A DNA stretch of 64,000 nt from Flavobacterium aquariorum (GTDB lineage Bacteria; Bacteroidota; Bacteroidia; Flavobacteriales; Flavobacteriaceae). Location of the stretch: contig NZ_QKXH01000008.1 in assembly GCF_003254745.1 (NCBI RefSeq), forward strand, positions 62,001-126,000, given 5' to 3'. Every line of letters starts with the position of its first letter. Position 1 is the first letter of the stretch. Shown here one piece after another: positions 53,033 to 62,564 of the stretch. The position numbers and the translations under genes were made by a program. Below the pieces are notes generated by a model. The model did not search any database, had not been told where the DNA came from, and worked only from the letters and a program-made list of their open reading frames with translations.

Positions 53033-54406
53033 ATGTTAACAACTCTTCCTTTATTATTGGTTTTTATTATTGCCCTTGCAATCGGTATCTTTATTGGTAA
53101 ACTCATTTTTTCGGCACGATTCCAGTCGGAAAAAGTAAGTCTAGAAGAGAAATTAATCGCACTGAATTCACAATTCAACCAGCAAAAAGAACAATTTCTA
53201 TTAGATAAAACCGCTTTTGAAAAACAACTGGAATTATCAAATTCCGAAAAAGAAAACATTCGAAACGAGAAAGACAGTCTGGCCATCCAACTTTCCAAAA
53301 AAGAAGTTGATTTTGAAAATCTTTGGCAACGCAACAAGGAACAAAAAGAGGAAGTCGAGAAACTTCAGGAAAAATTCACTAAAGAATTTGAGAATCTTGC
53401 CAATAAAATATTGGAAGAAAAATCAAATAAGTTTACCGAGCAAAACAAGGAAAATATGAAAAATATCTTGTCTCCGCTGCAAGATAAAATTCAGCTTTTC
53501 GAAAAGAAAGTCGAAGACACGCATAAAGAAAGCATTGATTATCATGCCGCTTTACGCCAACAAATATTGGGTTTACGTGAAATGAATATTCAAATGAGCA
53601 AGGAAACCATCAACTTGACCAAAGCCTTGAAAGGTGACAGCAAAATGCAAGGAAACTGGGGCGAACTAGTACTGGAACGTGTACTTGAAAAATCGGGATT
53701 GGAAAAAGGACGCGAATACGAAGTACAACAAAGCCATATCACCGAAGATGGAAATCGTGTATTTCCAGACGTTGTCATCAATTTGCCCGACGGAAAAAAG
53801 ATGGTTGTCGATTCTAAAGTTTCGTTGACTGCCTATGAAAAATATATCAACGAAGATGATGACGAAGCAACAAAAACCCGTTATTTAAAAGAACATGTCA
53901 ATTCGATAAAACTTCACGTAGAACAATTAGGAAATAAAAATTATCAGGATCTGTATCAAATAGAAAGCCCAGATTTTGTTTTGTTATTTATTCCTATGGA
54001 ACCTGCATTTGCTATAGCCCTTAACGAAGACACAACCTTATACAACAAAGCATTCGAAAAAAACATCGTAATTGTTACACCATCTACTTTGTTGGCTACT
54101 TTACGCACCATTGACAGTATGTGGGCCAACCAAAAACAGCAAGAAAATGCTTTTGAAATTGCGAGACAAGCTGGTGCATTGTATGATAAATTTGAAGGTT
54201 TTGTTGCCGATTTAATAAAAATTGGAAAAAAAATAGACGAAAGCAAAGTAGAATACCAAGGTGCCATGAACAAATTGGTGGATGGAAAAGGAAACCTCAT
54301 CACCAGCGTTGAAAAGCTAAAAAAAATGGGAGCTAAAGCTAAAAAAGCTCTTCCGGACAATATTTTGAAAAGAGCTGAAGCCGATGAAAATTCACTTTTA
54401 AATTAA
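53033..54406 (+). CDS. rmuC: DNA recombination protein RmuC
   Basis: A 457-aa protein. An N-terminal membrane helix (LLLVFIIALAIGIFIGKLIF) is followed by a long coiled coil (about residues 30-190) and the RmuC nuclease-like domain: MQGNWGELVLERVLEKSGLEKGREY, then FPDVVINLPDGKKMVVDSKVSL and YLKEHVNSIKLHVEQLGNKNY in conserved order. It limits inversions and rearrangements at short repeats; the catalytic centre is of the PD-(D/E)xK type. Length is normal. Confidence 0.95.
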   Translation: MLTTLPLLLVFIIALAIGIFIGKLIFSARFQSEKVSLEEKLIALNSQFNQQKEQFLLDKTAFEKQLELSNSEKENIRNEKDSLAIQLSKKEVDFENLWQRNKEQKEEVEKLQEKFTKEFENLANKILEEKSNKFTEQNKENMKNILSPLQDKIQLFEKKVEDTHKESIDYHAALRQQILGLREMNIQMSKETINLTKALKGDSKMQGNWGELVLERVLEKSGLEKGREYEVQQSHITEDGNRVFPDVVINLPDGKKMVVDSKVSLTAYEKYINEDDDEATKTRYLKEHVNSIKLHVEQLGNKNYQDLYQIESPDFVLLFIPMEPAFAIALNEDTTLYNKAFEKNIVIVTPSTLLATLRTIDSMWANQKQQENAFEIARQAGALYDKFEGFVADLIKIGKKIDESKVEYQGAMNKLVDGKGNLITSVEKLKKMGAKAKKALPDNILKRAEADENSLLN

Positions 54407-54412
54407 GACAAA

Positions 54413-54778
54413 ATGAAAAAAGTCCTTGCCTTTATTACAATCGTAATTACGGTTGGTTTTCTAAGCTATTTTGCGTTCATCTATTACGTTCCTGTTAGCG
54501 AAGGAATTCGATCTGGTGAATTAATTCGATTGAGCCATAAAGGCATTGTCATAAAAACATGGGAAGGCGAATTGAGCCAGGGAATTTCTGGAGCCCAAAT
54601 TTTCAAGTTTTCAGTTTTGGATAGTGACAAAGAAGTGATTGAACAAATGAAGACTTTACAGGGGCAATATGTCAAACTTACTTATATAGAAAAATACAGA
54701 ACCTTTTTCTGGTGGGGAGAAACCAGATATTTTATAAAAACAATACAAAAAGAAAAATCCCCTTTTAACCAAAACTAA
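54413..54778 (+). CDS. Conserved single-pass membrane protein
   Basis: A 121-aa protein with one N-terminal helix (VLAFITIVITVGFLSYFAFIYYV) and a periplasmic part containing GIRSGELIRLSHKGIVIKTWEGEL, QIFKFSVLDSD and LQGQYVKLTYIEKYRTFFWWGET. Relatives in Flavobacteria carry a misleading 6-phosphogluconate dehydrogenase label, but nothing of that enzyme is visible. It lies 6 nt after rmuC and 4 nt before the thioesterase, so it is part of one operon. Function unknown. Confidence 0.75.
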   Translation: MKKVLAFITIVITVGFLSYFAFIYYVPVSEGIRSGELIRLSHKGIVIKTWEGELSQGISGAQIFKFSVLDSDKEVIEQMKTLQGQYVKLTYIEKYRTFFWWGETRYFIKTIQKEKSPFNQN

Positions 54779-54782
54779 ACCT

Positions 54783-55331
54783 ATGGAGAAAATATACAAA
54801 ACAGTTGCTTCATCCCATGTCAGCATTTCGGTATTAATGTTGCCCTCACATACCAATTTTAGCGGAAAAATTCACGGTGGTTATATATTATCCCTTCTGG
54901 ATCAAATAGCCTTTGCCTGTGGATCAAAATTTTCCGGAAATTATTGTGTTACAGCCTCGGTAGATACTGTCAATTTCTTGAAACCTATCGAAGTGGGAGA
55001 ACTCGTAACGATGAAAGCCTCTGTTAATTATGTGGGAAAAAGTTCAATGATTGTGGGAATTCGGGTAGAAGCCGAGAATATTCAGACTGGTTATAAAAAA
55101 CATTGCAATTCTTCCTATTTCACTATGGTTGCCAAAGATAATGAAGGCAATAGTGTGGCAGTTCCAGGTTTAATACTGTCGAATTTTGAAGATGTAAAAC
55201 GTTTTTGCAACTCATTGAAACAAATCGCACTAAAAAAAGAACGTGACTTACACGAAGAAGTATTCAATTATACCTCAAAAGAAACATTAGAGGGACTAAA
55301 AAAATACAATATTCAAATCAATTTGGATTAA
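54783..55331 (+). CDS. Acyl-CoA thioesterase (hotdog fold)
   Basis: A 182-aa single hotdog protein. NFSGKIHGGYILSLLDQIAFACGSKFSG (with the helix over the active site) and TASVDTVNFLKPIEVGELVTMKASVNYVGKSSM are, over their turns, typical of the YciA/BACH group. It hydrolyses acyl-CoA to free acid and CoA in the cytoplasm. Chain-length preference is unknown. A strong terminator follows. Confidence 0.88.
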   Translation: MEKIYKTVASSHVSISVLMLPSHTNFSGKIHGGYILSLLDQIAFACGSKFSGNYCVTASVDTVNFLKPIEVGELVTMKASVNYVGKSSMIVGIRVEAENIQTGYKKHCNSSYFTMVAKDNEGNSVAVPGLILSNFEDVKRFCNSLKQIALKKERDLHEEVFNYTSKETLEGLKKYNIQINLD

Positions 55332-55372
55332 TTTTCTTCTCAAAGATCCTAATACCTACTGAAAAACTACTT

Positions 55373-55422
55373 AAAGGAGCCAATATCAAAAAATCGATTC
55401 TTTTGATATTGGCTCCTTTTTT
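55373..55422 (+). terminator. Strong rho-independent terminator
   Basis: The perfect 19-bp stem 55373-55391 with 55401-55419 (aaaggagccaatatcaaaa and its complement) is followed by a T-run. It ends the rmuC-thioesterase operon. Confidence 0.92.
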
Positions 55423-55491
55423 GGCGTAATTTTAAGAGTATTGTCACAAAAAAAAGCGTAACTTTAAAATACACCTTTAATAGAAAGAATT

Positions 55492-56031
55492 ATGAAAAAA
55501 ATTACTCTATTAGCTTTGTTTTTTGTCTTACATCCCATATTTGCCCAAAAAAAATTAAGCACTTCAAAATGCAGCATTTATTTTGAAGCATCTGTGCCTT
55601 TATTTGAAGCAGTTGAGGCCAAAAACGATATAGTGAATTGTATTTTAATTCCTGAGAAAAGTCAAATAAGCTTTACTGCTGTCATAAAAAATTTCCAATT
55701 CAAAAGAGATTTAATGAGAGAGCATTTTAATAGTAATTACATGGAAAGTGATCGTTATCCCAAAGCAACTTTTAAAGGACTTATCGAAAAATTTGACTTA
55801 AAAATTGTAACTGATGTAGAGAAAGATTTTATAATAAAAGGAAAATTAACAATCCACGGACAATCCAGAATGATTTCTGTAAATGCCAAGATAAAAAAAG
55901 TGGTTAATGGCATTCATATAACCTCTTATTTCACATTAAACACAGACGACTTTAACATCCAAATTCCGAGCATGGTCATTGCTAAAATTTCCAAAAATGT
56001 GAATACTCAAATCGATTGTGTTCTAAACTAA
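55492..56031 (+). CDS. YceI-family periplasmic protein
   Basis: A 179-aa protein with a signal peptide (LLALFFVLHPIFAQKK). The YceI lipocalin-like barrel follows: ISFTAVIKNFQFKRDLMREHF, then YPKATFKGLIEKFD and DFIIKGKLTIHGQSRMISVNA. The family binds polyisoprenoid-like lipids in the periplasm. The gene is alone between two terminators or convergent genes. Confidence 0.9.
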   Translation: MKKITLLALFFVLHPIFAQKKLSTSKCSIYFEASVPLFEAVEAKNDIVNCILIPEKSQISFTAVIKNFQFKRDLMREHFNSNYMESDRYPKATFKGLIEKFDLKIVTDVEKDFIIKGKLTIHGQSRMISVNAKIKKVVNGIHITSYFTLNTDDFNIQIPSMVIAKISKNVNTQIDCVLN

Positions 56032-56081
56032 GTGAGCAGTTATTTAGTGATTGGCTTTCAAAAAGATACATTCCTAAAAAT

Positions 56082-56993
56082 CTATTTCAAACAGTCTTTC
56101 AATGCCTTTGTAAGATTTTTAAATTGAAATCGAAACCCTAAACTTTTTACTTTATCCGAAGATACTCTTCTTCCTGACAAAACAATTGAAGCCATTTCCC
56201 CCATTGCCAATCGAATTAAAAAGGCCGGAACATTTGGTAACCAAATCGAATAGCCAAAAGAATTTGCCAATTCTTTAGAAAAAGTTAAGTTGGTAGTGCT
56301 GTCATTGATAGTAGCGTTGTAAGCCCCTGTCATTTTTTCGTTTTCAATAGCTTCAATATACATCATGCATAAATCCTGTATATGAATCCAGGGCATATAT
56401 TGTTTCCCGGATCCCAAAGCACTACCCAAGCCCCGTTTAAAAATTGGAGTAAGTTTTTTTAATATGCCTTCATCTTTACCCAAAACTAAGCCGGTTCGAA
56501 TTTTTACGGTTCGAATACCTAAACCTGCCATCAAATCAGCTGATTTTTCCCATTCTTGACAAGTCGTTCCAATAAAGTCATTGGCAGGCAAAGTGTTTTC
56601 GGTACATATGCCTTCTCCATTAATCGCGCCATAAAAACCTATTCCTGAAGCCGAAACAAAGGCTTCAATCCTTTTATTGTGCTTTTTCAAAACGTTATAA
56701 ATCAATTGGGCCGATTGTGTTCTACTCTCTCTGATTTCAGCTTTTCTCTTGGCAGTCCATTTTTGCTCGGCGATATTCTCTCCTGCCAAATGAATGATAT
56801 AATCTGCCTTGAGTACTGCAGCCTCCTCAATATTCTGACTAGATACATCCCAAATATAATAAGTTACTCCCTCTGTATTTGGTTTACTATTTCGGGTAAG
56901 TATTGAAACAGAATAGCCTCTTTCCAACAATATTTTGGTTAATTTCTTACCAATAAATCCGGTACCTCCCGTTATTAAAACATTTTGCTTCAT
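56082..56993 (-). CDS. TIGR01777-family NAD(P)-dependent epimerase
   Basis: About 303 aa from MKQNVLITGGTGFIGKKL; an upstream start at 57014 adds seven residues without support. The Rossmann motif TGGTGFIG, IIHLAGENIAEQKWTAKRK and SGIGFYG, followed by WEKSADLMAGLGIRTVKIRTGLVLG, are family signatures. The C-terminal domain has FPxx-like NVPAFLIRLAMGEMA and SLGFRFQFKNL. Its substrate is unknown. It is divergent from a TetR gene. Confidence 0.9.
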   Translation of the reverse strand: MKQNVLITGGTGFIGKKLTKILLERGYSVSILTRNSKPNTEGVTYYIWDVSSQNIEEAAVLKADYIIHLAGENIAEQKWTAKRKAEIRESRTQSAQLIYNVLKKHNKRIEAFVSASGIGFYGAINGEGICTENTLPANDFIGTTCQEWEKSADLMAGLGIRTVKIRTGLVLGKDEGILKKLTPIFKRGLGSALGSGKQYMPWIHIQDLCMMYIEAIENEKMTGAYNATINDSTTNLTFSKELANSFGYSIWLPNVPAFLIRLAMGEMASIVLSGRRVSSDKVKSLGFRFQFKNLTKALKDCLK

Positions 56994-57049
56994 TACTTTA
57001 TAATTTAGGGGCAATCAATTAAAACTATACAAATATAAGTTAATGTTTT

Positions 57050-57077
57050 GTTTAGCATTATTAATAATAAGTTAAAC
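57050..57077. promoter_or_regulatory. Candidate TetR operator between divergent genes
   Basis: gtttagc (57050-57056) and gttaaac (57071-57077) form an inverted repeat with one mismatch across 14 nt, whose centre is the palindrome attattaataat. It lies 36 nt before the TetR start and 57 nt from the divergent epimerase start, where an autoregulatory operator would be expected. Confidence 0.4.
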
Positions 57078-57112
57078 ATTATTACCTTTATACACAAATA
57101 AAACTTAAAAAC

Positions 57113-57772
57113 ATGGCAACTAAAAAAATAACATTATCCAAAGACCTTATTGTGTCAATGTATATGAACTATACTTTGGAACATAATGAAAAACCGAAGT
57201 CCGTATTTCATTTTTCCAAAGTGAATGGTTTCACAGAATCCGAATTTTATACTTTTTTCGGTACGCTGGAAAGTATCGAAAAAGAAATATTCAACATCTT
57301 TTTTGACAAAACAATCGAACTATTACAGAAAGATGATAATTACGAAAGTTACGATATGAAAACTAAACTCTTAAGTTTTTACTTTACTTTCTTCGAATTA
57401 ATTACCGCCAATAGAAGTTACGTAGTGATGACTTTGAAGCAGCATCAAAATCAATTGAAAAACCTAATGATCTTATCCGAGTTTAGAAATAAATTCAAAG
57501 ATTATATCTCCGAAATAATTACTGATGATTTTAGAATTAAAATTGAAAAGTTACAGCAATATCAAGAAAAAGTATTAGCCGAATCATTTTGGATTCAATT
57601 TCTGTTAACCTTGAAATTTTGGATGGAAGATGCATCACCTTCGTTTGAGAAAACGGATATCTACATCGAAAAATCCGTAAAAGTTTCCTTCGAATTAATA
57701 GACGTTACACCAATAGAGAGCTTGATTGATTTTGGAAAATTCATTTTCAAAGAAAAAATAAACAACAAATAA
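57113..57772 (+). CDS. TetR/AcrR-family transcriptional regulator
   Basis: A 219-aa protein. The N-terminal part (SKDLIVSMYMNYTLEHNEKPKSVFHFSKVNGFTESEFYTFFGT, in HTH form over residues 6-48) has the TetR layout with the recognition helix ending in FYTFFGTLE. The rest is an all-helical ligand domain. It overlaps the ABC1 kinase start by 1 nt (TAATG), so the two are coupled, and it probably controls that gene and perhaps the divergent epimerase. The ligand is unknown. Confidence 0.85.
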   Translation: MATKKITLSKDLIVSMYMNYTLEHNEKPKSVFHFSKVNGFTESEFYTFFGTLESIEKEIFNIFFDKTIELLQKDDNYESYDMKTKLLSFYFTFFELITANRSYVVMTLKQHQNQLKNLMILSEFRNKFKDYISEIITDDFRIKIEKLQQYQEKVLAESFWIQFLLTLKFWMEDASPSFEKTDIYIEKSVKVSFELIDVTPIESLIDFGKFIFKEKINNK

Positions 57773-59079
57773 TGAAAACGATAGACTACATACCAACTTC
57801 CAAAATCGAAAGAGCTTCAAAACTTGTACAAACCGGCGCCAAAGTAGGTGTGAACTATTTGAAGTATTATGGAGAAAAAATGGTCAATTCTGATTTGACT
57901 CGTGACAAACTCAACGAAAATAATGCCGAAGATATTTATGATGGCCTGAAAAGTTTAAAAGGGAGCGCGCTCAAAGTGGCTCAAATGCTGAGCATGGATA
58001 AAAGTTTCTTACCACAAGCGTACGTGGAGAAATTTTCGTTGTCGCAGTTTTCGGTGCCGCCACTTTCGGCTCCATTGGTTTTAAAAACCTTTAAGAGCAA
58101 CTTAGGAAAAACGCCCTATGAAATTTTTGACGAATTCAATGCTAATTCGGTTAATGCTGCTAGTATTGGTCAAGTACATATTGCCATGAAAAACGGTAAA
58201 AAACTGGCAGTAAAAATTCAATACCCAGGCGTTGCCAACAGTATTTCTTCGGATTTGGCCTTGGTAAAACCCATTGCGATCCGAATGTTTAATCTGCAAG
58301 GAAAAGACTCCGATAAATATTTCAAGGAAGTCGAAGATAAATTGATTGAAGAAACCAATTATCTATTGGAACTTGAACAAAGTCAAGAAGTGGTTGCCGC
58401 TTGCAAAAAAATTGAGCATTTAGTTTTCCCCGAATATTATCCCGAGTTCTCTTCTGAGAAAATCATTACTATGGATTGGATGACAGGAATTCATCTTTCT
58501 GAATTTACTGCCAAAAACGAAAATCAAGCATTGGGCAACCAACTGGGACAAGCATTATGGGATTTTTATATGTATCAAATTCATATTTTGAGAAAAGTAC
58601 ATGCCGACCCGCATCCCGGTAATTTTTTGGTTAACGATGACAATCAATTGGTAGCTTTGGATTTTGGCTGTATGAAAAAAATTCCGAACGCTTTTTACAT
58701 TCCGTATTTTGAATTGGTTAATCCAAAAATACTCGACAATCCAAAATTATTCAATGCCAAACTTTTTGAATTGGAAATTCTAAGAACTGATGATTCTACA
58801 GAAGAAATTGTCTATTTCACCCAAATGTTTTATGATTTATTATCCCTTTTTACTCAGCCGTTTCAAGGAGAAACATTTGATTTTTCGGATGCTGAATTCT
58901 TTGGAAATATTGCACAACTGGGAGAACGATTTTCGAAAGACACCAACTTAAAAAAAATGAATGGTAATCGAGGATCCAAACATTTTATCTATATGAACCG
59001 GACCTTTTTTGGACTCTACAATTTGTTATTTGATTTGAAAGCCAATATTATGGTGAATCAATATAAAAAATACGAATAG
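57772..59079 (+). CDS. ABC1/AarF/UbiB-family atypical kinase
   Basis: A 435-aa protein. Family motifs are present: GSALKVAQMLSMDKSFLP (in place of KxGQ), NAASIGQVHIA, LAVKIQYPGVANS, VHADPHPGNFLV and VALDFGCMKK. These atypical kinases have ATPase activity and support isoprenoid-quinone or lipid metabolism. The KVAQ variant of KxGQ is usual for this Bacteroidota subgroup as far as I recall. Translation is coupled to the TetR gene. Confidence 0.92.
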   Translation: MKTIDYIPTSKIERASKLVQTGAKVGVNYLKYYGEKMVNSDLTRDKLNENNAEDIYDGLKSLKGSALKVAQMLSMDKSFLPQAYVEKFSLSQFSVPPLSAPLVLKTFKSNLGKTPYEIFDEFNANSVNAASIGQVHIAMKNGKKLAVKIQYPGVANSISSDLALVKPIAIRMFNLQGKDSDKYFKEVEDKLIEETNYLLELEQSQEVVAACKKIEHLVFPEYYPEFSSEKIITMDWMTGIHLSEFTAKNENQALGNQLGQALWDFYMYQIHILRKVHADPHPGNFLVNDDNQLVALDFGCMKKIPNAFYIPYFELVNPKILDNPKLFNAKLFELEILRTDDSTEEIVYFTQMFYDLLSLFTQPFQGETFDFSDAEFFGNIAQLGERFSKDTNLKKMNGNRGSKHFIYMNRTFFGLYNLLFDLKANIMVNQYKKYE

Positions 59080-59083
59080 CAAT

Positions 59084-59218
59084 TTGAAAAAATCACAGTT
59101 GCCATCAAAAATATGTTTGTTGTGCAAACGTCCCTTTAATTGGCGAAAAAAATGGGCAGCTGTTTGGAATGACGTAAAATATTGCAGTGAAAAATGCAGA
59201 AGAAATAAAAGCCATTAG
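59084..59218 (+). CDS. DUF2256 zinc-ribbon-like mini-protein
   Basis: A 44-aa protein from a TTG start (59084), 4 nt after the kinase stop. It reads [17 protein letters not shown], then [22 protein letters not shown] and ends NKSH. Two cysteine pairs (CLLC and CSEKC) can hold one zinc. This is the DUF2256 pattern, whose members are typically encoded beside photolyases; the photolyase gene starts 5 nt downstream. Function unknown. Confidence 0.85.
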   Translation: MKKSQLPSKICLLCKRPFNWRKKWAAVWNDVKYCSEKCRRNKSH

Positions 59219-59223
59219 GAAAA

Positions 59224-60708
59224 ATGAATACTAATAAAAATCATATCAATATCGTCTGGTTCAAAAGAGATCTTCGTTTGCAAGACAACGAAGCTCTTTT
59301 CAATGCCATTCAGACTAATAAACCAACTTTGTTGTTATATGTTTTTGAAAATTCATTACAAAATGATGGCCATTATAGCGAGAGACATTGGAACTTTATC
59401 AAGCAATCTATTCAGGACATCAACCAACAACTTGTCCCTTTCAATACAAAAATCCTAAGCGTTTCTGGCGAAGTGATTTCAGTTATTAATTCGATACAAG
59501 AAATTTACAAAATAGACACTGTATTTTCTCATCAGGAGACCGGCATCAAAATCACTTACGAAAGAGACAAGTCCTTTAAACGCTTTTGCAAAAACAATGT
59601 CATCCAATGGAAAGAAAATATCAATAATGGCATTTTTAGAGGATTAGAAAACAGAAAAAATTGGATAAGTCTTTGGGAAGATTACATGAATTCCAAACAA
59701 TTTTCCTTCGAAGCGACACCGAAAAATTTCTTAGACCTTGACAACATTCAATTTTTAGAAAACAGTTTCGAAACTGTTCCATTGGAAACCATCCCAAATG
59801 ATAATTTCCAAAAAGGAGGAAGTACTATGGCCAATAAATATTTAGAAAGCTTTTTTGCAAATCGGTATTTGGACTACAACCGCAATATTTCAAAACCTTT
59901 ATTAGCCAGAAAAAGCTGCAGCCGTTTATCGCCTTATATTGCTTGGGGAAATTTATCCTCAAGACAGGTTTTACAAAAAGCTGCCAATTTTCGATTCATC
60001 AGTACTGACAAAAAACAAATTGACTCTTTTGTCTCCAGATTAACATGGCAGGCCCATTTCATACAAAAATTTGAAATGGAAGAAATCATGGAATTTGAAA
60101 GTGTCAACAAAGGATATCATACTTTAAAAAAGAAAATAAACGATTCTTATATACAAGCTTGGCAAGCGGGACAAACAGGATTCCCAATAATAGACGCTTG
60201 TATGCGTTGCCTGAACGAAACAGGCTATTTGAATTTTAGGATGCGAGCTATGGTAGTTTCTTTTTTTACCCATAATCTTTGGCAACCATGGCAGGAAGCA
60301 ACCCAACATTTATCCCGAATGTTTCTGGATTTTGAACCTGGCATTCATTTTCCACAATTGCAAATGCAAGCCGGAGAAACCGGAATCAATATGCTACGCA
60401 TTTACAATCCCTTAAAAAATAGTTTAGAACACGATCCTAATGGAGAGTTTATAAAAAAATGGGTTCCTGAGCTACAAAATCTGCCTATCCCATTTATTCA
60501 CAATCCTTCTAAAATGACTTTTTTGGACCAAAAATTTAGCAATTTTGATTTAGGAGTTGATTATCCAAAACCAATAATTAATATAGAAAGAACTAGAAAA
60601 CACGCGAGCGATTTTTTGTGGAACATGAAAAAAAATCCTCTTGTAAAAGAAGAAAACAATAGAATTTTAAAACTACACACTATGGCTGATGTTGGAGATA
60701 GTGACTAA
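59224..60708 (+). CDS. Photolyase/cryptochrome family protein
   Basis: A 494-aa flavoprotein. The N-terminal alpha/beta antenna domain begins [20 protein letters not shown]. The FAD domain has [52 protein letters not shown] and INMLRIYNP. It should repair UV photoproducts or sense blue light. No iron-sulphur cysteine set is visible at the C-terminus, so it is not the FeS-BCP type. The cluster with DUF2256, TIGR03643, an SDR and FolE is a recurring one and suggests a shared pterin antenna supply. Confidence 0.92.
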   Translation: MNTNKNHINIVWFKRDLRLQDNEALFNAIQTNKPTLLLYVFENSLQNDGHYSERHWNFIKQSIQDINQQLVPFNTKILSVSGEVISVINSIQEIYKIDTVFSHQETGIKITYERDKSFKRFCKNNVIQWKENINNGIFRGLENRKNWISLWEDYMNSKQFSFEATPKNFLDLDNIQFLENSFETVPLETIPNDNFQKGGSTMANKYLESFFANRYLDYNRNISKPLLARKSCSRLSPYIAWGNLSSRQVLQKAANFRFISTDKKQIDSFVSRLTWQAHFIQKFEMEEIMEFESVNKGYHTLKKKINDSYIQAWQAGQTGFPIIDACMRCLNETGYLNFRMRAMVVSFFTHNLWQPWQEATQHLSRMFLDFEPGIHFPQLQMQAGETGINMLRIYNPLKNSLEHDPNGEFIKKWVPELQNLPIPFIHNPSKMTFLDQKFSNFDLGVDYPKPIINIERTRKHASDFLWNMKKNPLVKEENNRILKLHTMADVGDSD

Positions 60709-60738
60709 AAATTCACAACATCAATAATATCGATTTAT

Positions 60739-61023
60739 ATGAACTCTAAAACTAATTTAACTCCAGTAGAAATCGACCGGATTATAGAAATGGCCTGGGA
60801 AGACCGAACCACTTTTGATGCAATTCATATACAATTTGGATTAAAAGAACAAGAAGTAATCAACCTCATGCGTACCGAAATGAAGCCTTCCAGTTTCAAA
60901 ATGTGGCGCGAACGCGTGCAAGGCCGAAAAACAAAACACGAGAAATTAAGAAACTTCCTTGAAGGCCGCTTCAAATGTTCAAGACAAAGGCAAATTAATG
61001 GTAATAAAATATCAAAAAGATAA
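60739..61023 (+). CDS. TIGR03643 / DUF2805 family protein
   Basis: A 94-aa basic protein. LTPVEIDRIIEMAWEDRTTFDAIHIQFGLKEQEVINLMR, in two helices, and SFKMWRERVQGRKTKH are the family pattern, which looks like a small HTH-like helical domain. It is regularly found beside photolyase genes; its role is unknown. It lies 30 nt after the photolyase. Its last codons overlap an open upstream extension of the SDR frame, which I do not regard as coding. Confidence 0.88.
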   Translation: MNSKTNLTPVEIDRIIEMAWEDRTTFDAIHIQFGLKEQEVINLMRTEMKPSSFKMWRERVQGRKTKHEKLRNFLEGRFKCSRQRQINGNKISKR

Positions 61024-61036
61024 TTTTAAAAAAAAT

Positions 61037-61720
61037 ATGCGAAACATAGTAATCATAGGTGGAAGCAAAGGAATTGGAAGCGCGATCCTATTGCAGCAAT
61101 TGGAAAATAACAAAGTGTACAACATCAGTCGGACCGCTCCTGACATAACGCATCCCAACTTAATACATTATCCCCTTTCTATTATTGAAGATGATCTACC
61201 CGAAATTGAAGCCGTAGATGTTCTCATTTATTGTCCAGGTTCAATTACCCTAAAACCCATTTTGAGTTTGAATCTAGACGATTTTAGAAATGATTTTGAA
61301 ATCAATGTAATTGGTGCTGTAAAAGCGATTCAAAAATATTTGCCTGCCCTTAAAAAAGGGAACAATCCTTCGATTGTATTATTCAGCACTGTTGCAGCTA
61401 AATTGGGAATGCCTTTTCACGCCAGTATCGCTACCGCAAAAGCAGGAATCGAAGGATTGGTAAAATCCCTTGGTGCCGAATTGGCTTCGGTGGTTCGTGT
61501 AAATGCCATCGCTCCAACCATTACCGAAACTTCGCTTTCGGCAAATATCCTTAGAAACGATCGCATGAAAGAAAACATGATGGAGCGCCACCCAATGAAA
61601 AGTTATTTAAAACCCAATGAAGTGGCCGAAATGGCGAATTACCTAATCTCAGAAAATGCCAAATCCATTTCGGGACAAGTTTTTGAAATGGATTATGGAA
61701 TCGTAAGTTTTAAAATTTAA
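61037..61720 (+). CDS. Short-chain dehydrogenase/reductase
   Basis: A 227-aa SDR from [20 protein letters not shown], 13 nt after the previous stop; 26 further upstream codons overlap the neighbouring gene and are rejected. The cofactor motif GGSKGIG is at residues 8-14. The serine of VLFSTVAAK and the lysine of [13 protein letters not shown] stand in the catalytic positions, but the usual tyrosine is replaced ([10 protein letters not shown], with no Y four residues before K). It may be a reduced-activity or pterin-type SDR. It sits next to folE. Confidence 0.85.
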   Translation: MRNIVIIGGSKGIGSAILLQQLENNKVYNISRTAPDITHPNLIHYPLSIIEDDLPEIEAVDVLIYCPGSITLKPILSLNLDDFRNDFEINVIGAVKAIQKYLPALKKGNNPSIVLFSTVAAKLGMPFHASIATAKAGIEGLVKSLGAELASVVRVNAIAPTITETSLSANILRNDRMKENMMERHPMKSYLKPNEVAEMANYLISENAKSISGQVFEMDYGIVSFKI

Positions 61721-61736
61721 TAAAAAAGCAAAAAAA

Positions 61737-62348
61737 ATGATAAAAGAAATGAGAAGTTACGAGAAAATCGAACAATACGACACCGAAACAACAGAACTAC
61801 TAGCCCAAAACTACAAAAAAATTATTGGTGATTTAGGCGAGGATGTAACAAGAGAAGGACTCGAAAAAACACCCGAAAGAGTAGCAAAAGCGATGCAATA
61901 TTTAACACACGGCTATGAATTAGATCCGTTAAAAATATTAAAATCGGCATTGTTTTCTGAAGACCACAAGCAAATGATTGTAGTCAAAGATATAGAAGTA
62001 TATTCAATGTGCGAACACCACATGCTACCCTTTTTTGGCAAAGCACATGTTGCTTACATCCCCAACGGAAAGATTGTTGGATTAAGTAAAATCCCCAGAA
62101 TTGTCGATGCTTTTGCCAGAAGAATGCAAGTGCAAGAGCGATTGACCGACCAAATCAAAAATTGCATACAAGAAGCATTGAATCCGCTAGGTGTAGCCGT
62201 TGTTATCGAAGCACAACACATGTGCATGCAAATGCGTGGAATTCAAAAACAAAATTCGGTAACAACAACTTCTTCTTTTACAGGCGCATTCGAAAAAGAC
62301 AAAACCAGAAAAGAATTTATAAGTCTCGTTTCGAACAAATTGAGCTAA
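61737..62348 (+). CDS. folE: GTP cyclohydrolase I
   Basis: A 203-aa enzyme. [27 protein letters not shown] gives, over its length, the zinc cysteine and histidines; [20 protein letters not shown] and [16 protein letters not shown] with the second zinc cysteine follow. It converts GTP to dihydroneopterin triphosphate, first step of folate or pterin synthesis. Its place beside a photolyase suggests a supply of pterin or methenyl-folate antenna. A start at 61749 is also possible. Confidence 0.96.
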   Translation: MIKEMRSYEKIEQYDTETTELLAQNYKKIIGDLGEDVTREGLEKTPERVAKAMQYLTHGYELDPLKILKSALFSEDHKQMIVVKDIEVYSMCEHHMLPFFGKAHVAYIPNGKIVGLSKIPRIVDAFARRMQVQERLTDQIKNCIQEALNPLGVAVVIEAQHMCMQMRGIQKQNSVTTTSSFTGAFEKDKTRKEFISLVSNKLS

Positions 62349-62468
62349 ATTATAGAACAAAAACAACATAACCTTCTATACTACATACCAAATTTATTTT
62401 CTGATAATCCGCTCGTAGACCAATTTCTGACAGTCATATAAACGGAATCAGCAAGAAGAAGAATATCC

Positions 62469-62514
62469 GCCACGAGTTTTGCTCCTAATTCGTAAAATTC
62501 GTGGCTCATTTTTT
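62469..62514 (+). terminator. Rho-independent terminator after folE
   Basis: The stem gccacgagtttt (62469-62480) pairs with aaaattcgtggc (62494-62505) with one mismatch, followed by a T-run. It separates the photolyase-folE group from the last gene. Confidence 0.8.
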
Positions 62515-62564
62515 ATAAGATATTATTAAACGCTAAGTTCCAAATAAATTAAAATCGATAAACC

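Noticed and set aside
54413-54778. 6-phosphogluconate dehydrogenase
   Set aside because: Relatives may carry this label, but a 121-aa membrane protein without a Rossmann motif cannot be that enzyme.
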